Shown: positions 17,173 to 26,727, numbered from the stretch's first letter. The stretch: 64,000 bases of DNA from Anaerococcus pacaensis 9403502 (GCA_000308255.3 HG326667.1:111770-175769); one strand, 5' to 3'. A program made the numbers and translations. The notes: a model not told the origin generated them from the letters alone.

Positions 17173-19801
17173 ACATGCTTTCTCCAGTATCTATTTCCAC
17201 TAATAATGGAACATTGAGACTTGCAGCTGATTCCATAGATTCACGGAGGATTTCCATAGCTTTATCCTTATCCTCGATGCTTGATTCAAGGATAATCTCA
17301 TCGTGGATTTGTAGGATAATTCTAGCATCAAGGCCAGCTTCTTCTAGGTTTTCTGCTACCTTTATCATAGCTATCTTTATGATATCAGCAGCTGTTCCCT
17401 GGATAGGAGTATTTAAGGCTACCCTTTCTCCAAAGCTTCTAACGTTGAAGTTCTTTGAGGTAATTTCTGGTATATATCTGCGGCGGTTAAATAAAGTCTC
17501 GATGTATCCTTGTTTGCGAGCTTTTTCTACTACATCATCCATGAAGACTTTTACATCAGGATACCCTGCAAAGAAATTCTCGATGTAGTCCTTGGCAACT
17601 GGCCTTGGAATATCGAGGTTTTGAGATAATCCATAATCAGATATGCCATAGATAATACCAAAGTTTACTGCCTTGGCATTGTATCTTTGCTCTTTGGTGA
17701 CCTCTTCTAGCGGTGTGTTAAATACTTCTGAAGCGGTCTTGGTGTGAATATCGATGCCATTGTTGAAGGCATGGATCATATTTTCATCACCTGAGATAGA
17801 TGCTAATATTCTAAGCTCTATTTGAGAATAGTCCGCATCTATGAGGATATTGCCAGGGCTTGCCTTAAAGGCCTTTCTGATTTTTCTGCCCTCTTCAGTT
17901 CTTATTGGTAGATTTTGGAGGTTTGGCTCAGTGGATGATAGCCTACCCGTAGATGCAATATTTTGCCTAAAGGTCGATCTAATCTTTCCATCGCCATCAA
18001 TTGAAGAAATCAGCCCATCGATATAGGTTGAGCGGAGCTTATACATTTCTCTGTATTGCTCAATCTTTGGAATGATTTGGTGCTCATCGCGGAGCTTTTC
18101 AAGTACTGAGGCATCTGTTGAAAATCCAGTCTTGGTCTTTTTAATAACTGGCAATTCTAAGTCCTTAAATAAGACTTCACCTAGTTGCTTGGTAGAATTA
18201 ATATTAAATTCTGATCCTGCAAGCTCATATATTTCGGTGGTAAGGGTCTCTAGGACCTCATCGATTTCAGCTTTAAGTTCATCAAGGACATCTCTATTTG
18301 TGACAAAGCCAGTGATTTCCATTTGGGCTAAGACTTTAGATAGTTTAATTTCAACTTCTTTGTAGAGCTCATACATTTCGTATTCATCAAGCTCAGCCAC
18401 TAACTTTACTTTGGAATTTTCGATTGTGTATAGGCATGAGGCTAAATATGAATTTAACTCACTTTGGTCGACTTCAGCATACTTTTTAGTTTTTACTCCC
18501 TTGCCAATAATGTCCACATCACTTTTAACTTCTGTATCAGAATAAGCTTGGCTTAATGTTTTTATATCATAACTTGACCTAGATGGGTCGATTAGATAAT
18601 ACATCAGCATTACGTCATCGTAATCTAGTTTTACTTCGATGCCTTGCTTACTAAGCAATACCACTTCTTCTTTTATATCAAAGGAAGTTTTTTTAATGTC
18701 TGGATTTTCAAATACATCCTTAAAGCTATGAGTAAAGTCATCTGTCATTTTGAATATATAAGTGTCAGACTCAGGTGTTTTTATAGCTAACTTATAAATG
18801 TCTGAATGAATATAATTGCCCCCATCATAAACTGATTTAAAAGTGAATTCTTTTTCTTTTTTAATTGCTTCTAAGATTTCATCATAGTCTTCAGTTTCTA
18901 TATAGTCGAAAGATTTAATTTCAACAGGGCCATCTGTTTTTTCATCTAGCATTTCAATAAATCTGTTAAAATTGTATTTATTAAATTTATCCCTGAGCTC
19001 TTCAGTATTGGCCTCGCCTAGTGTGAGCTCATCTAGGTCTATCTCTACCGGTGCATTGGTAATGATAGTACCAATTTTTTTGCTCATATAAGCAATATGT
19101 TCACTTTCGATTAGGTTCTCTTTTGTCTTTTTTCCTGAGATTTCATCGATATGTTCATAAAGCCCTTCTATAGACCCATATTTTTTGATAAAGTCTTGAG
19201 CTTTTTTTGGACCTATTCCTTCTACACCAGGAATATTATCAGACTTATCACCCTCTAGCCCCTTTACATCGATTAGTTGGCTAGGGATTAAGCCGTATTC
19301 TTCTTTGACTGTAGCAATGTTATACTCGACCATATCTGATATTCCTTTTTTGGTCAGATATACGGTGATTTTTTCATCTACTAGTTGTAGGTAATCCCTA
19401 TCTCCTGTGATGATTACTACATCATATCCCTCTTCTTGGCCCATTTTTGCATAAGTGCCTACTATATCATCGGCTTCAAAGCCGTCAAGGTCAGTATATT
19501 TCACATTCATCGAGTCTAGGATATCTTTGAGTATACCAAATTGATAGCCTAGCTCAGATGGCATCTTGTCACGAGTGCCCTTGTAGTCTGCAAACTCCTC
19601 ATGGCGAAAAGTCTTACCTGCCCTATCAAAGGCTACGAGTACTGCATCAGGACTGTATCTATCAAAAGCATTTTGGTACATAGTTAAGAAACCATAGACC
19701 CCATTTGTCATCACCCCGTCGTTGTTGGTGAGGTTTGGCAAAGCGAAAAATGCTCTGAATATTAAAGATGATCCATCGATTAGCATTAGTGTTTTAGTCA
19801 T
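17159..19801 (-). CDS. polA: DNA polymerase I
   Basis: An 880-aa family A polymerase. The N-terminal 290 residues are the 5'-3' exonuclease (LIDGSSLIFRAFFAL, GLEGDKSDNIPGVEGIGPKKA). The middle part corresponds to the 3'-5' exonuclease domain but lacks the DxE metal ligands (FKSVYDGGNYIHSD), so proofreading is probably lost, as in Bacillus and Thermus enzymes. The C-terminal polymerase has motif A DADYSQIELR, motif B KAVNFGIIYGIS and motif C QIHDEIIL. It fills gaps in repair and removes RNA primers. First gene of polA-coaE-transglycosylase. Confidence 0.97.
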   Translation of the reverse strand: MTKTLMLIDGSSLIFRAFFALPNLTNNDGVMTNGVYGFLTMYQNAFDRYSPDAVLVAFDRAGKTFRHEEFADYKGTRDKMPSELGYQFGILKDILDSMNVKYTDLDGFEADDIVGTYAKMGQEEGYDVVIITGDRDYLQLVDEKITVYLTKKGISDMVEYNIATVKEEYGLIPSQLIDVKGLEGDKSDNIPGVEGIGPKKAQDFIKKYGSIEGLYEHIDEISGKKTKENLIESEHIAYMSKKIGTIITNAPVEIDLDELTLGEANTEELRDKFNKYNFNRFIEMLDEKTDGPVEIKSFDYIETEDYDEILEAIKKEKEFTFKSVYDGGNYIHSDIYKLAIKTPESDTYIFKMTDDFTHSFKDVFENPDIKKTSFDIKEEVVLLSKQGIEVKLDYDDVMLMYYLIDPSRSSYDIKTLSQAYSDTEVKSDVDIIGKGVKTKKYAEVDQSELNSYLASCLYTIENSKVKLVAELDEYEMYELYKEVEIKLSKVLAQMEITGFVTNRDVLDELKAEIDEVLETLTTEIYELAGSEFNINSTKQLGEVLFKDLELPVIKKTKTGFSTDASVLEKLRDEHQIIPKIEQYREMYKLRSTYIDGLISSIDGDGKIRSTFRQNIASTGRLSSTEPNLQNLPIRTEEGRKIRKAFKASPGNILIDADYSQIELRILASISGDENMIHAFNNGIDIHTKTASEVFNTPLEEVTKEQRYNAKAVNFGIIYGISDYGLSQNLDIPRPVAKDYIENFFAGYPDVKVFMDDVVEKARKQGYIETLFNRRRYIPEITSKNFNVRSFGERVALNTPIQGTAADIIKIAMIKVAENLEEAGLDARIILQIHDEIILESSIEDKDKAMEILRESMESAASLNVPLLVEIDTGESMYESK

Positions 19802-19857
19802 GTTTACTCCTTACCTTATAGTATAACTTAAATGGGGGTGTTTTTAAAGAATGGGAT

Positions 19858-19898
19858 GAAAAAAGCTCACAATCTTTGGGGATTGTGAGCTGAGTTTT
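19858..19898 (-). terminator. Terminator-like hairpin after the GC-rich tRNA trailer
   Basis: AGCTCACAATC (19864-19874) pairs perfectly with GATTGTGAGCT (19881-19891) around six bases, with A-run and T-run on the two sides, so it can act on either strand. It lies between the tRNA-Leu(CAA) unit and polA. Confidence 0.8.
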
Positions 19899-20012
19899 TT
19901 TCGAACTTCGTTCGAACGCTCAAGCGCCGCTGGTCTTTGTCCTCGTCGCTACGCTCCTGCGGTTTTTCGCGCCTATTGGGCGCGACTCCTCTATGCGCCG
20001 GAGGGGCGTGTC
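19899..20012. other. GC-rich, hairpin-rich segment behind tRNA-Leu(CAA)
   Basis: About 110 bases with far higher G+C than anything around it. It includes TTCGAAC-ttc-GTTCGAA and GCGCC-tatt-GGGCGC inverted repeats and a run GCGCCGGAGGGGCG. It lies between the tRNA 3' end and the terminator, so it would be transcribed as a long trailer. No protein is supported. It may be an interspersed structured repeat. Confidence 0.5.
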
Positions 20013-20013
20013 T

Positions 20014-20100
20014 TGGTGCCGGTGGTGGGATTTGAACCCACACGCCCTTGCGGACAACAGAGTTTGAGTCTGTCTCGTCTGCCAATTCCAACACACCGGC
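20014..20100 (-). tRNA. tRNA-Leu (anticodon CAA)
   Basis: An 87-nt cloverleaf on the minus strand with acceptor GCCGGTG pairing with CACCGGC and encoded ACCA. The anticodon arm is ACAGA-CTCAAAC-TCTGT (anticodon CAA), the variable arm is long, and the T arm is GTGGGTTCAAATCCCAC. Confidence 0.95.
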
Positions 20101-20117
20101 ATAATGGTTACCGGATT

Positions 20118-20146
20118 AGTATACCATAATTTATTTTCTTTGTAAA
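20118..20146 (-). promoter_or_regulatory. Promoter of tRNA-Leu(CAA)
   Basis: TTTACA (20141-20146) and TATACT (20118-20123) lie 17 bases apart on the minus strand, with the -10 seventeen bases before the tRNA. The promoter overlaps the last codons of the PAP2 gene. Confidence 0.75.
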
Positions 20147-20697
20147 TTGAACCTACTTCTTAGCTCGTTAAATTCATCTGAATAATAAATTTTCATGGTA
20201 TATGTCGCAATTAGAAATCCAATTATTAGCCCTGCTATTACATCTGTTGGGAAGTGGACGTATAGGTAGAGGCGGCTAAATGCCATCAGGATTGCTAGAA
20301 TGCTAGTAAATATTTTTATGAGCTTTGATTTACCTATCACTAGTATTATAGTGGCAAAGCTTGCTGCATAGGAGCTGTGGCCTGATGGGAAAGACCCGTC
20401 TGATAGGGGTGGGATTAATAAATCAAAGCCAGGAACAAATTCATAGGGCCTGGTTCTGCCAAAGATATTTTTTAGGCCAAGATTTACTATCAGGATATTT
20501 GCCAAAAAGGCAGCTATCATTATTTTTGCCATCGTCTTATATTCTCTGGTCGATAAAAAAACTATTATTAGATATATCCAGATAATAGAAGCATTGCCAA
20601 GGCTTGATATAGTTACCATAAATTTATCCAGCGCTGGGCTAGATAAATTCTGGATAGCCTCTAGGATAGATAGCTCAAAACTAGTCCAAGCTCCCAT
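20131..20697 (-). CDS. PAP2-family membrane phosphatase
   Basis: A 188-aa membrane protein with the three PAP2 signature motifs in order: KNIFGRTRP, PSGHSSYAASF and SRLYLYVHFPTDVIAG. The conserved histidines and arginine of the catalytic site are all present. Likely substrates are undecaprenyl diphosphate or phosphatidylglycerophosphate at the outer face of the membrane; the sequence does not say which. It follows the CapA gene by one base and is probably co-transcribed with it. Confidence 0.9.
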   Translation of the reverse strand: MGAWTSFELSILEAIQNLSSPALDKFMVTISSLGNASIIWIYLIIVFLSTREYKTMAKIMIAAFLANILIVNLGLKNIFGRTRPYEFVPGFDLLIPPLSDGSFPSGHSSYAASFATIILVIGKSKLIKIFTSILAILMAFSRLYLYVHFPTDVIAGLIIGFLIATYTMKIYYSDEFNELRSRFNLQRK

Positions 20698-20698
20698 C

Positions 20699-22009
20699 TT
20701 ATACCCCAGACTCTATAGTATTTACAGTCATATCAAATGACTGTTGAATCCTACTTCTCTTGTTTTCATCAATACTATCGTAGTATTTGCCAGCTTCTAA
20801 GAAGTCAGCTGCCCTATAAGTTTGGACACTAGTTCCATAATCATTGTAGGTTACCCCTACCCATAGTGGATGAGCCTCGATGGCCGATATATCTGTATCG
20901 CCTGTTACCATATTTTTAGAAAGGTCAATCTCATAGGCCACTGCCTGTTCTACTCTGATGTCTCCATTGTTTTCTAGATTCTGAAAGCTAATGAAGTTGC
21001 CGCAAGCATAGGCTATAAAGCCAGTCCTGCCGTCCGATGCTTCTACATATTCGTAAGGTTGGACCACGTGTGGGTGGTTTCCTATGACAAGGTCTGCTCC
21101 CCATTCGATCATGTTGCGACCAAGCTCTATTTGTCTTTCATAAGGGGCAGATTGATATTCTATACCCCAGTGCGGATATACTATAACAAAATCTGCACCT
21201 TGAACTTTGGCACGTCTGATATCTGATTCGATTTTTTCATCATTTAGGTAGTTTAATTGTGGAACTTCTTCTCTTACTTCGAGTAAATTTTCCCTACCAT
21301 TGGCCCCATAGGTGTAGGATAGAAAAGCAAGCTTGATTCCCTCCACATTTTTATATAAAATCCTATTTGATTCGTCCCTTTGTGTACCAATATAGTCTAA
21401 GCCAGCCGCCTCGATATTATCTATCGTTGATATGAGGCCCTCTACTTCGGTATCTAACGAGTGGTTGTTGGCTGTGGCTAGCACATCAAAACCAGCATCT
21501 TTTATAGCTGCTAGATATTCAGGTGGGGTGTTAAATCTTGGATATCCTGTATAAGCTAGATTTGGATTGGTGGTAGTTTCGTAGTTACCAATTGCTATAT
21601 CACTATCACTTATAAAGTCTTTTACATAAATAAAAGAATCAGAGAAATCATAGGTTCCGCCACCTTTGTTGTAAGCATATTGGTTTTGGATATTGTGAGC
21701 CATGATATCACCAACAGCCTTTAACTTTATAGTTGTAACATTAGATGATGCCTTGAAATCTTCTTTTTCGTTATCATCTGCACCTTCATCTGATTTTTCT
21801 ACTGGTCGAGCAGTTTTAGTCTCCACTTCCTCTGTAGCCATTGACTCGTCAGTCTCTTCCTTATTAGCCTCTTCATAGGCCTCAATGCTTGCTATTAAAT
21901 CGCTCGCACTATTTATTTGATTTGTTTCGGTGTCTGTCTCAGATTTATTACAAGCTGTGAGTGTGAATACCACTATTAGCATAGCCAATATATTCTTCTT
22001 AAATCTCAT
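20699..22009 (-). CDS. CapA/PgsA-family lipoprotein (metallophosphatase-like)
   Basis: A 436-aa protein with a lipoprotein signal ending LTAC (C20), an acidic linker (residues about 25-90) and a CapA domain. The domain shows LKAVGDIMAHN, GNYETTTNP, ATANNHSLD, VYPHWGIEY and IGNHPHVVQP, the metal-binding pattern of calcineurin-like phosphatases. CapA proteins are linked to poly-gamma-glutamate synthesis, but no capBC genes are seen here, so a role in surface polymer handling is all that can be said. Forms an operon with the PAP2 gene. Confidence 0.87.
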   Translation of the reverse strand: MRFKKNILAMLIVVFTLTACNKSETDTETNQINSASDLIASIEAYEEANKEETDESMATEEVETKTARPVEKSDEGADDNEKEDFKASSNVTTIKLKAVGDIMAHNIQNQYAYNKGGGTYDFSDSFIYVKDFISDSDIAIGNYETTTNPNLAYTGYPRFNTPPEYLAAIKDAGFDVLATANNHSLDTEVEGLISTIDNIEAAGLDYIGTQRDESNRILYKNVEGIKLAFLSYTYGANGRENLLEVREEVPQLNYLNDEKIESDIRRAKVQGADFVIVYPHWGIEYQSAPYERQIELGRNMIEWGADLVIGNHPHVVQPYEYVEASDGRTGFIAYACGNFISFQNLENNGDIRVEQAVAYEIDLSKNMVTGDTDISAIEAHPLWVGVTYNDYGTSVQTYRAADFLEAGKYYDSIDENKRSRIQQSFDMTVNTIESGV

Positions 22010-22116
22010 TTTTACCTCTTCTCTTCGATATACATATAATCATTTTATCACTTTTTAGTCTTAAATTCAGCCCATTTTGATTTAGGGGTATAAATATCGG
22101 AGAAAAAGGAGGAGTT

Positions 22117-22554
22117 ATGACATTTAATGAATATTTAGATATTGAAATAGCTGAAATGACTAGTGATGTTTTTGAAATGAGGGTACCAGTAAGAGAAGAA
22201 TTTAAAACTGAAACTGGAGTTATCCACGGTGGAATCATAATGGCCATAGCTGATACTGCTACAGGTTTTCTTGCCATAGACTTAAAATATCTCGCCCCTA
22301 CCCAGTCTTCATATACAAATTTTCTTAGACCACTTAGGGCTGATTGCCAGTATATCTATGCCAGGGCAAAGTTGATTAAGAGAGGCAAAAGAACTGTTAC
22401 ACTCGACTGCGAAGTATGGGGTGATAATGATAAAGTGGCCGCTATTAATAGAACAGAATGTACTATCATAGATGAAAGTATAGCTAATACTCCATCTCCA
22501 TTAATAAAAAAATTCCAAGATGGTGATTACAATACATATGAAAAAAACATCTAA
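22117..22554 (+). CDS. PaaI-family hotdog thioesterase
   Basis: A 145-aa single hotdog-fold protein. GVIHGGIIMAIADTATGFLAI is the PaaI thioesterase signature with the HGG loop, and the second half (KRTVTLDCEVW) is the long beta strand. It hydrolyses an unidentified acyl-CoA or aryl-CoA. Start at 22117 after AAAGGAGG. It stands alone on the plus strand between two minus-strand units and ends in a bidirectional terminator that includes its own stop codon. Confidence 0.87.
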   Translation: MTFNEYLDIEIAEMTSDVFEMRVPVREEFKTETGVIHGGIIMAIADTATGFLAIDLKYLAPTQSSYTNFLRPLRADCQYIYARAKLIKRGKRTVTLDCEVWGDNDKVAAINRTECTIIDESIANTPSPLIKKFQDGDYNTYEKNI

Positions 22555-22567
22555 GTAATTAGATGTT
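22546..22567. terminator. Bidirectional terminator
   Basis: AACATCTAA (22546-22554) pairs perfectly with TTAGATGTT (22559-22567) around GTAA, with A-run before and T-run after. It ends the thioesterase gene and the converging membrane protein gene. Confidence 0.85.
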
Positions 22568-23083
22568 TTCTGATATAAAGGAATAAGCATCACGCTTACC
22601 CTTGCTATTAAAGATTAAAAATAAAGCCACAGCGAGCACTAGGACTAGAACTGCTGATATATACCTGCTCACATTTTCTGGTATAAAGCTGGCGTTATTA
22701 TGGATTAAAAAATATATTACAGGGGCGAGTATTACAAGAAGAATACCTATGGTAAGATCTCTCCTGTATATTTTATTTACCTCTCTTCTTTGTAGGTCTA
22801 TATAATCAAGAGCAGCCACTGTATACTTTTGTCGGCTAGCTTCTTTTAAATTGGTCTGCCTATAATTTCCTATAAATATAAGAATCAATCCAACAATTGC
22901 TATAATAACTGAAGGAATCAGCCTATCATTTGGATTTTCTGTTTGAATTAACAGAAATGGTATTATAGCTACTACTAGTACAAATATTCCCAAGGCAAAG
23001 ATCATTGTATTTGTATTATATTTTCTAAGAAATTTCTTAGCCTCGTTTGTGTCTTTATAATCTGAATTAAAAATTTCTGGCAT
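22559..23083 (-). CDS. Four-span membrane protein of unknown function
   Basis: A 174-aa protein with two pairs of hydrophobic helices (about residues 27-47, 57-74, 111-128, 142-159) separated by a charged cytoplasmic segment that ends in RREVNKIYRRD. The N- and C-termini are hydrophilic. I do not recognise a family. It is preceded by the cysteine hydrolase gene at a 28-base gap, so they may share a transcript. Confidence 0.75.
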   Translation of the reverse strand: MPEIFNSDYKDTNEAKKFLRKYNTNTMIFALGIFVLVVAIIPFLLIQTENPNDRLIPSVIIAIVGLILIFIGNYRQTNLKEASRQKYTVAALDYIDLQRREVNKIYRRDLTIGILLVILAPVIYFLIHNNASFIPENVSRYISAVLVLVLAVALFLIFNSKGKRDAYSFISENI

Positions 23084-23111
23084 AAAATCACTCCTTAGTT
23101 ATTTTATACCC

Positions 23112-23618
23112 CTAAATCACATTTATCTGTATAGAGCGCATGGCTTGTAGACTTATATTATGATTAGACTCATTTGTACCCTTACACAAATCGCTGATTA
23201 CCTCAATTGGTGTATTTGGCAAAGCATTTTTAACTAGTGTTGCATTAGATAAAACGCAAATATCAGTGCATATGCCTACAAATATTACCTTATCAATAGC
23301 CTCTTTCTTATTTAATTCAACTAAATAATTCACCAAATCATAAGACCCAAAAGTTTCTTTATTAAATATTTTGTGCTCATCCGTATCTATTCTAATTTCC
23401 CAACCATGGGTCCCTTCTTGGCAATGGATTATAGGTAAGTTCTTGCCCTCTAGAGTATCTAGATAATCCTCATGGTGGGTATCTCGGGTAAATATCACTT
23501 CCCCTTCAAAACCATCCACAAGATCTCTAATAGGCTCAACTATCTCATCGTTGCCAGGATTACCCAGGCTACCATCTATAAAATCATTTTGTAAATCAAT
23601 TACTACTAATACTTCCAT
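23112..23618 (-). CDS. Isochorismatase-like cysteine hydrolase
   Basis: A 168-aa alpha/beta hydrolase of the nicotinamidase/isochorismatase superfamily. The triad is visible as Asp8 (VVIDLQNDF), Lys87 (FNKETFGS) and Cys121 (GICTDICV, where the more usual residue order is ATDYCV). The metal-site residues of nicotinamidases are in part present (TRDTHHEDY). It could be a nicotinamidase feeding NAD salvage. The short, cofactor-poor sequence does not settle the substrate. Confidence 0.83.
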   Translation of the reverse strand: MEVLVVIDLQNDFIDGSLGNPGNDEIVEPIRDLVDGFEGEVIFTRDTHHEDYLDTLEGKNLPIIHCQEGTHGWEIRIDTDEHKIFNKETFGSYDLVNYLVELNKKEAIDKVIFVGICTDICVLSNATLVKNALPNTPIEVISDLCKGTNESNHNISLQAMRSIQINVI

Positions 23619-23665
23619 ATCATTCTCCTTAAGGAGATTATACCCACTGTATATACACTAACACA

Positions 23666-24247
23666 CTAAATCTCTTCTCCCGGCCTAATCACTCGCTCTA
23701 TCCATTCTTCTTTAATCTGCCATATATTAGCCTGAACCTTAAAATCAGTCCACTCATCTATTATAAAAATTCTCTCCCAAGAATCCTTTATCTTTTTCTC
23801 AATCTCAGGATACCAGCCGGCATATTTCCCATCAATAAAATTAAATTCATCGGCCACACCTAAGGCTTCAATTTCTTTATTGTAAGCAATCTTATCTGCC
23901 TCATCCTCTGCTATGTACAAATTGTTTAGGACATAATCCCACTTGCCTGCATCAAAGTAGATTATCTCATCCTTTGGCACAGAGATTTCATAGACCACTT
24001 CTTTATCAATCGGTCTCAGGCAATTTCTCTTACTAATAGAGCACCAAATTGGATACTCAGAACCCGTTGGCCTAGGCACTCTCTTTTCAGCCATTTTTAC
24101 AAACATACGGTATTTTTCTAAGAAAAATGGTGCAATATCCCCCATATGTAGCCTGACATATACTTCCTTATTGGTCACCACTCCCTTTTTCGCTAGTTCA
24201 TAAAGTGAATTTTCGTGTTGTCTAGTATATAAAGTTACTTTTTCCAT
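23666..24247 (-). CDS. DUF3841 protein
   Basis: A 193-aa soluble protein matching the DUF3841 pattern: TLYTRQHENSLYELAKKGVV near the start, YPIWCSISKRNCLRP and VPKDEIIYFDAGKWDYVLN in the middle, and NIWQIKEEWI near the end. Function unknown; the family often resembles ADP-ribosyltransferase-like folds in its N-terminal half, but I cannot confirm that from sequence alone. It stands alone. Confidence 0.75.
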   Translation of the reverse strand: MEKVTLYTRQHENSLYELAKKGVVTNKEVYVRLHMGDIAPFFLEKYRMFVKMAEKRVPRPTGSEYPIWCSISKRNCLRPIDKEVVYEISVPKDEIIYFDAGKWDYVLNNLYIAEDEADKIAYNKEIEALGVADEFNFIDGKYAGWYPEIEKKIKDSWERIFIIDEWTDFKVQANIWQIKEEWIERVIRPGEEI

Positions 24248-24414
24248 ACTAGCCTCCTTTTATAATAGATACCCGAATTTTGTTAAATAAATGACCAATA
24301 TGATAAGCTACAGCAATGTAAAATCTGCTCCTCCTAATGCCGCTTTCTTATAGATAATAAAAGTAATATCTTTAAAGTTTTTAATAGACTTAATTATTAG
24401 TACTCTGAGATTAT

Positions 24415-25974
24415 CTATATGTAAATACTTTTAGTGAAATAATCTTCAGAAATATATTTATGATCAATGATAATAATAGTTTTTGATTCTAAATATTTCA
24501 TTGTATCATCAAATATCTCATAGAAGAGTGCTTCATCTAGTCCTGTGCTTATCTCATCAAAAATGTATAGTTCGCAATCCTTATATAGTGCCCTCGCTAA
24601 CAATACTCGCGTTTTTTCTCCTCCAGATAATGAGCTACTATCAAAACCTATGTAATTGGCTGAATATTTTTCAATAACCTCACCTAATCTGCATATTTTA
24701 ATAATCTCATTCAGTTTCTCCTTCTCCACATTGGATTTAAATGTAATGTTATCAATGATAGACATATTAAATAATTTATTATCTTGAAAAACTGCTGACA
24801 GAGATACTGTTTGATTTTCTTTGCCATCAATATAAATATTTCCAGATGAGGGTTTATACATGTTAGTTATTAATTTTGCAATGGTTGATTTGCCAGATCC
24901 TGTTCTTCCGTTTATTTTTATTTTATCATTCTTATTTATAGTTAAATTAAAATCAGTTAATACATTGTTATCACCATAAGATAGTGAAACATCTTTAAAT
25001 TCAATAGTATCAAAATATTTAATTAAATTTACATATTCTTTCTCTAAGCTATTTAAAGTTTCATCAATTCTCTTAATAGAGTTTTTTAAAGCAGATATTT
25101 CTTTTTGATTCTCTATTATATTAAATATCGGATCAGTAATCATAGATGCATACAATATTATTGCAATCAATGCTCCTACAGACAAATTATCTTGACTGAC
25201 ACGCATACCTCCAATAAATATTAGAAAAGCCATTATAATATTAAATAATAAACTGACAAGTGCTTGGGATGCATTTTTAATATTTACAATTTTTATATCT
25301 AGTATGCTTAACTTATGATTTTCTTCAATAAATTCAGTAGTAAAAATATTTTCTTTGTTAAATAATTTGATATCCCTCGCACCCACTATAATGTCATATA
25401 GTTTGTTTATTACATTAAGTCTTTGAATTTGGCTGTTTAATGATGCTGTTTCTGACCTTTTTAAAATCCTTTTAATTATAATAGTTGAAATAACAGTGAT
25501 AGAAATCATAGCAAGTAACATAATATAGTCATATTTTATTATAATTATCGAGCCAATTACAAAACTTGAAACTGAAAATCCCAATTCAAACACCAACGGT
25601 ATTAACTTGTCATCAATTGATTTTAAATCATCAATTATAACATTAAAAACATTACTATGGCCAGCTTTTTCTAATAATTCGATCTTTGTATTAAGAATAT
25701 TATCAACAATTTCATTTCTAATATCCTTATTCAAATTTATCTCAAACTTTGAACCAAAGTTCGTAATACTAATCTTAGTCACATTAACTAAGATATAAAC
25801 GATTGTATAGAGTAATATATTTTTTATAAATTCATTTTTATTACCTATCGATAAAAAGTCAATCACCCTTTGAATAAGAATCATTGGGAATATGCTTAGG
25901 GTTCCTATCATTATTCCTGCTAAAAACAGTAATAAAATTTTCAAAAAATTCTTCTTGTATTTTTCTTTTATCAT
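24415..25974 (-). CDS. ABC half-transporter (exporter type)
   Basis: A 519-aa fusion of a six-span membrane domain (residues 1-300) with one ATPase domain. The ATPase has Walker A INGRTGSGKSTIAKL, signature LSGGEKTRVLLARAL and Walker B ELYIFDEIST. It lacks a C39 peptidase domain. It is weakly similar in style to the two exporters of the RiPP locus at 52-56 kb. No neighbouring gene hints at a substrate; peptide or drug export is most likely. It is the last gene before the mobile region. Confidence 0.88.
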   Translation of the reverse strand: MIKEKYKKNFLKILLLFLAGIMIGTLSIFPMILIQRVIDFLSIGNKNEFIKNILLYTIVYILVNVTKISITNFGSKFEINLNKDIRNEIVDNILNTKIELLEKAGHSNVFNVIIDDLKSIDDKLIPLVFELGFSVSSFVIGSIIIIKYDYIMLLAMISITVISTIIIKRILKRSETASLNSQIQRLNVINKLYDIIVGARDIKLFNKENIFTTEFIEENHKLSILDIKIVNIKNASQALVSLLFNIIMAFLIFIGGMRVSQDNLSVGALIAIILYASMITDPIFNIIENQKEISALKNSIKRIDETLNSLEKEYVNLIKYFDTIEFKDVSLSYGDNNVLTDFNLTINKNDKIKINGRTGSGKSTIAKLITNMYKPSSGNIYIDGKENQTVSLSAVFQDNKLFNMSIIDNITFKSNVEKEKLNEIIKICRLGEVIEKYSANYIGFDSSSLSGGEKTRVLLARALYKDCELYIFDEISTGLDEALFYEIFDDTMKYLESKTIIIIDHKYISEDYFTKSIYI

Positions 25975-26214
25975 AGATACCTCATCATTTTATAAATGTT
26001 ATATATATTGCATACTAATTATAAATATTATATTTCTTTTACTGTGCCGATTTAATTATAACATTTCTCTGGTAAAATATATCTGGAATCTTACTTATAA
26101 GTATCAGATTAGTCTTATTTACAAAATTATCATCATATTATGTATATTCTATTAATATACAAAGATGATTTTCTCATAGTTGATGTCATAAATTATTTTT
26201 AGGAATTATTATTA
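25975..26214. other. Non-coding gap before the metG fragment
   Basis: About 240 AT-rich bases between the ABC gene and the terminator of the first metG fragment. I see no gene and no RNA I can name. It presumably holds the ABC gene promoter. Confidence 0.5.
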
Positions 26215-26252
26215 ATAAAAACACGACAGAATTTTAATTTTCTGTCGTGTTT
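26215..26252 (-). terminator. Terminator after the first metG 3' fragment
   Basis: AACACGACAGAA (26220-26231) pairs perfectly with TTCTGTCGTGTT (26240-26251), followed on the minus strand by TTTTTATT. It lies 23 bases after the stop of the tRNA-binding domain gene. Confidence 0.85.
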
Positions 26253-26274
26253 ATAAATAAATTTCAGTAAATTA

Positions 26275-26727
26275 TTAAACTATTTTCGCACCTGGTGCTA
26301 TTGCTCTACTTACTTGTAGGACATTCAGTCTTTCTTCACCATTTTGGTTGTGAACTGCTGATAGGATCATGCCGTTTGATTCTTCTCCCATCATAGCTCT
26401 AGGTGGTAGGTTTACTATAGCTACTAAGTTTTTACCGATAAGTTCTTCTGGCTCGTAGAATTCTTTTATGCCCGATAGGATGATTCTATCAGTACCTGAA
26501 CCATCATCTAAAGTGAACTTTAGTAGTTTTTTAGATTTTGGAATTTCTTCACATTCTTTTACCTTTACAACTCTCATATCAGATTTGATAAAGGTATCAA
26601 AGTCGATGTCTTCGTAGAATTCTTCTACTTCTACACCAGTAAAGTCAATTTCAATATTTTCATCAAGTGTGTGGACTACTTCTGCACTTTCTTTGTTTTC
26701 GATAGCATTTTTACCAGTTGGTTTCAT
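26275..26727 (-). CDS. C-terminal tRNA-binding domain of methionyl-tRNA synthetase, copy 1 (probably severed metG 3' end)
   Basis: A 150-aa protein whose residues 40-150 are the OB-fold tRNA-binding domain found at the end of MetRS or as a free subunit: FDTFIKSDMRVVKVKECEEI, SKKLLKFTLDDG, IILSGIKEFYEPEELIGKNL, NLPPRAMMGEESNGMILSA. The open frame extends upstream of the first ATG through KGIFP, which resembles the conserved (L/I)FPR stretch that joins the MetRS catalytic body to this domain. I therefore think it is the cut-off 3' end of metG, not a gene with its own start. A catalytic MetRS part is not in the window. It is 85 percent identical to the copy at 33.8 kb. Confidence 0.75.
   Translation of the reverse strand: MKPTGKNAIENKESAEVVHTLDENIEIDFTGVEVEEFYEDIDFDTFIKSDMRVVKVKECEEIPKSKKLLKFTLDDGSGTDRIILSGIKEFYEPEELIGKNLVAIVNLPPRAMMGEESNGMILSAVHNQNGEERLNVLQVSRAIAPGAKIV

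Noticed and set aside
19867..20102. Two reading frames over tRNA-Leu(CAA), one reading VQIPPPAP
   Set aside because: They are sense-strand translations of a tRNA gene and its trailer, a well-known artefact.
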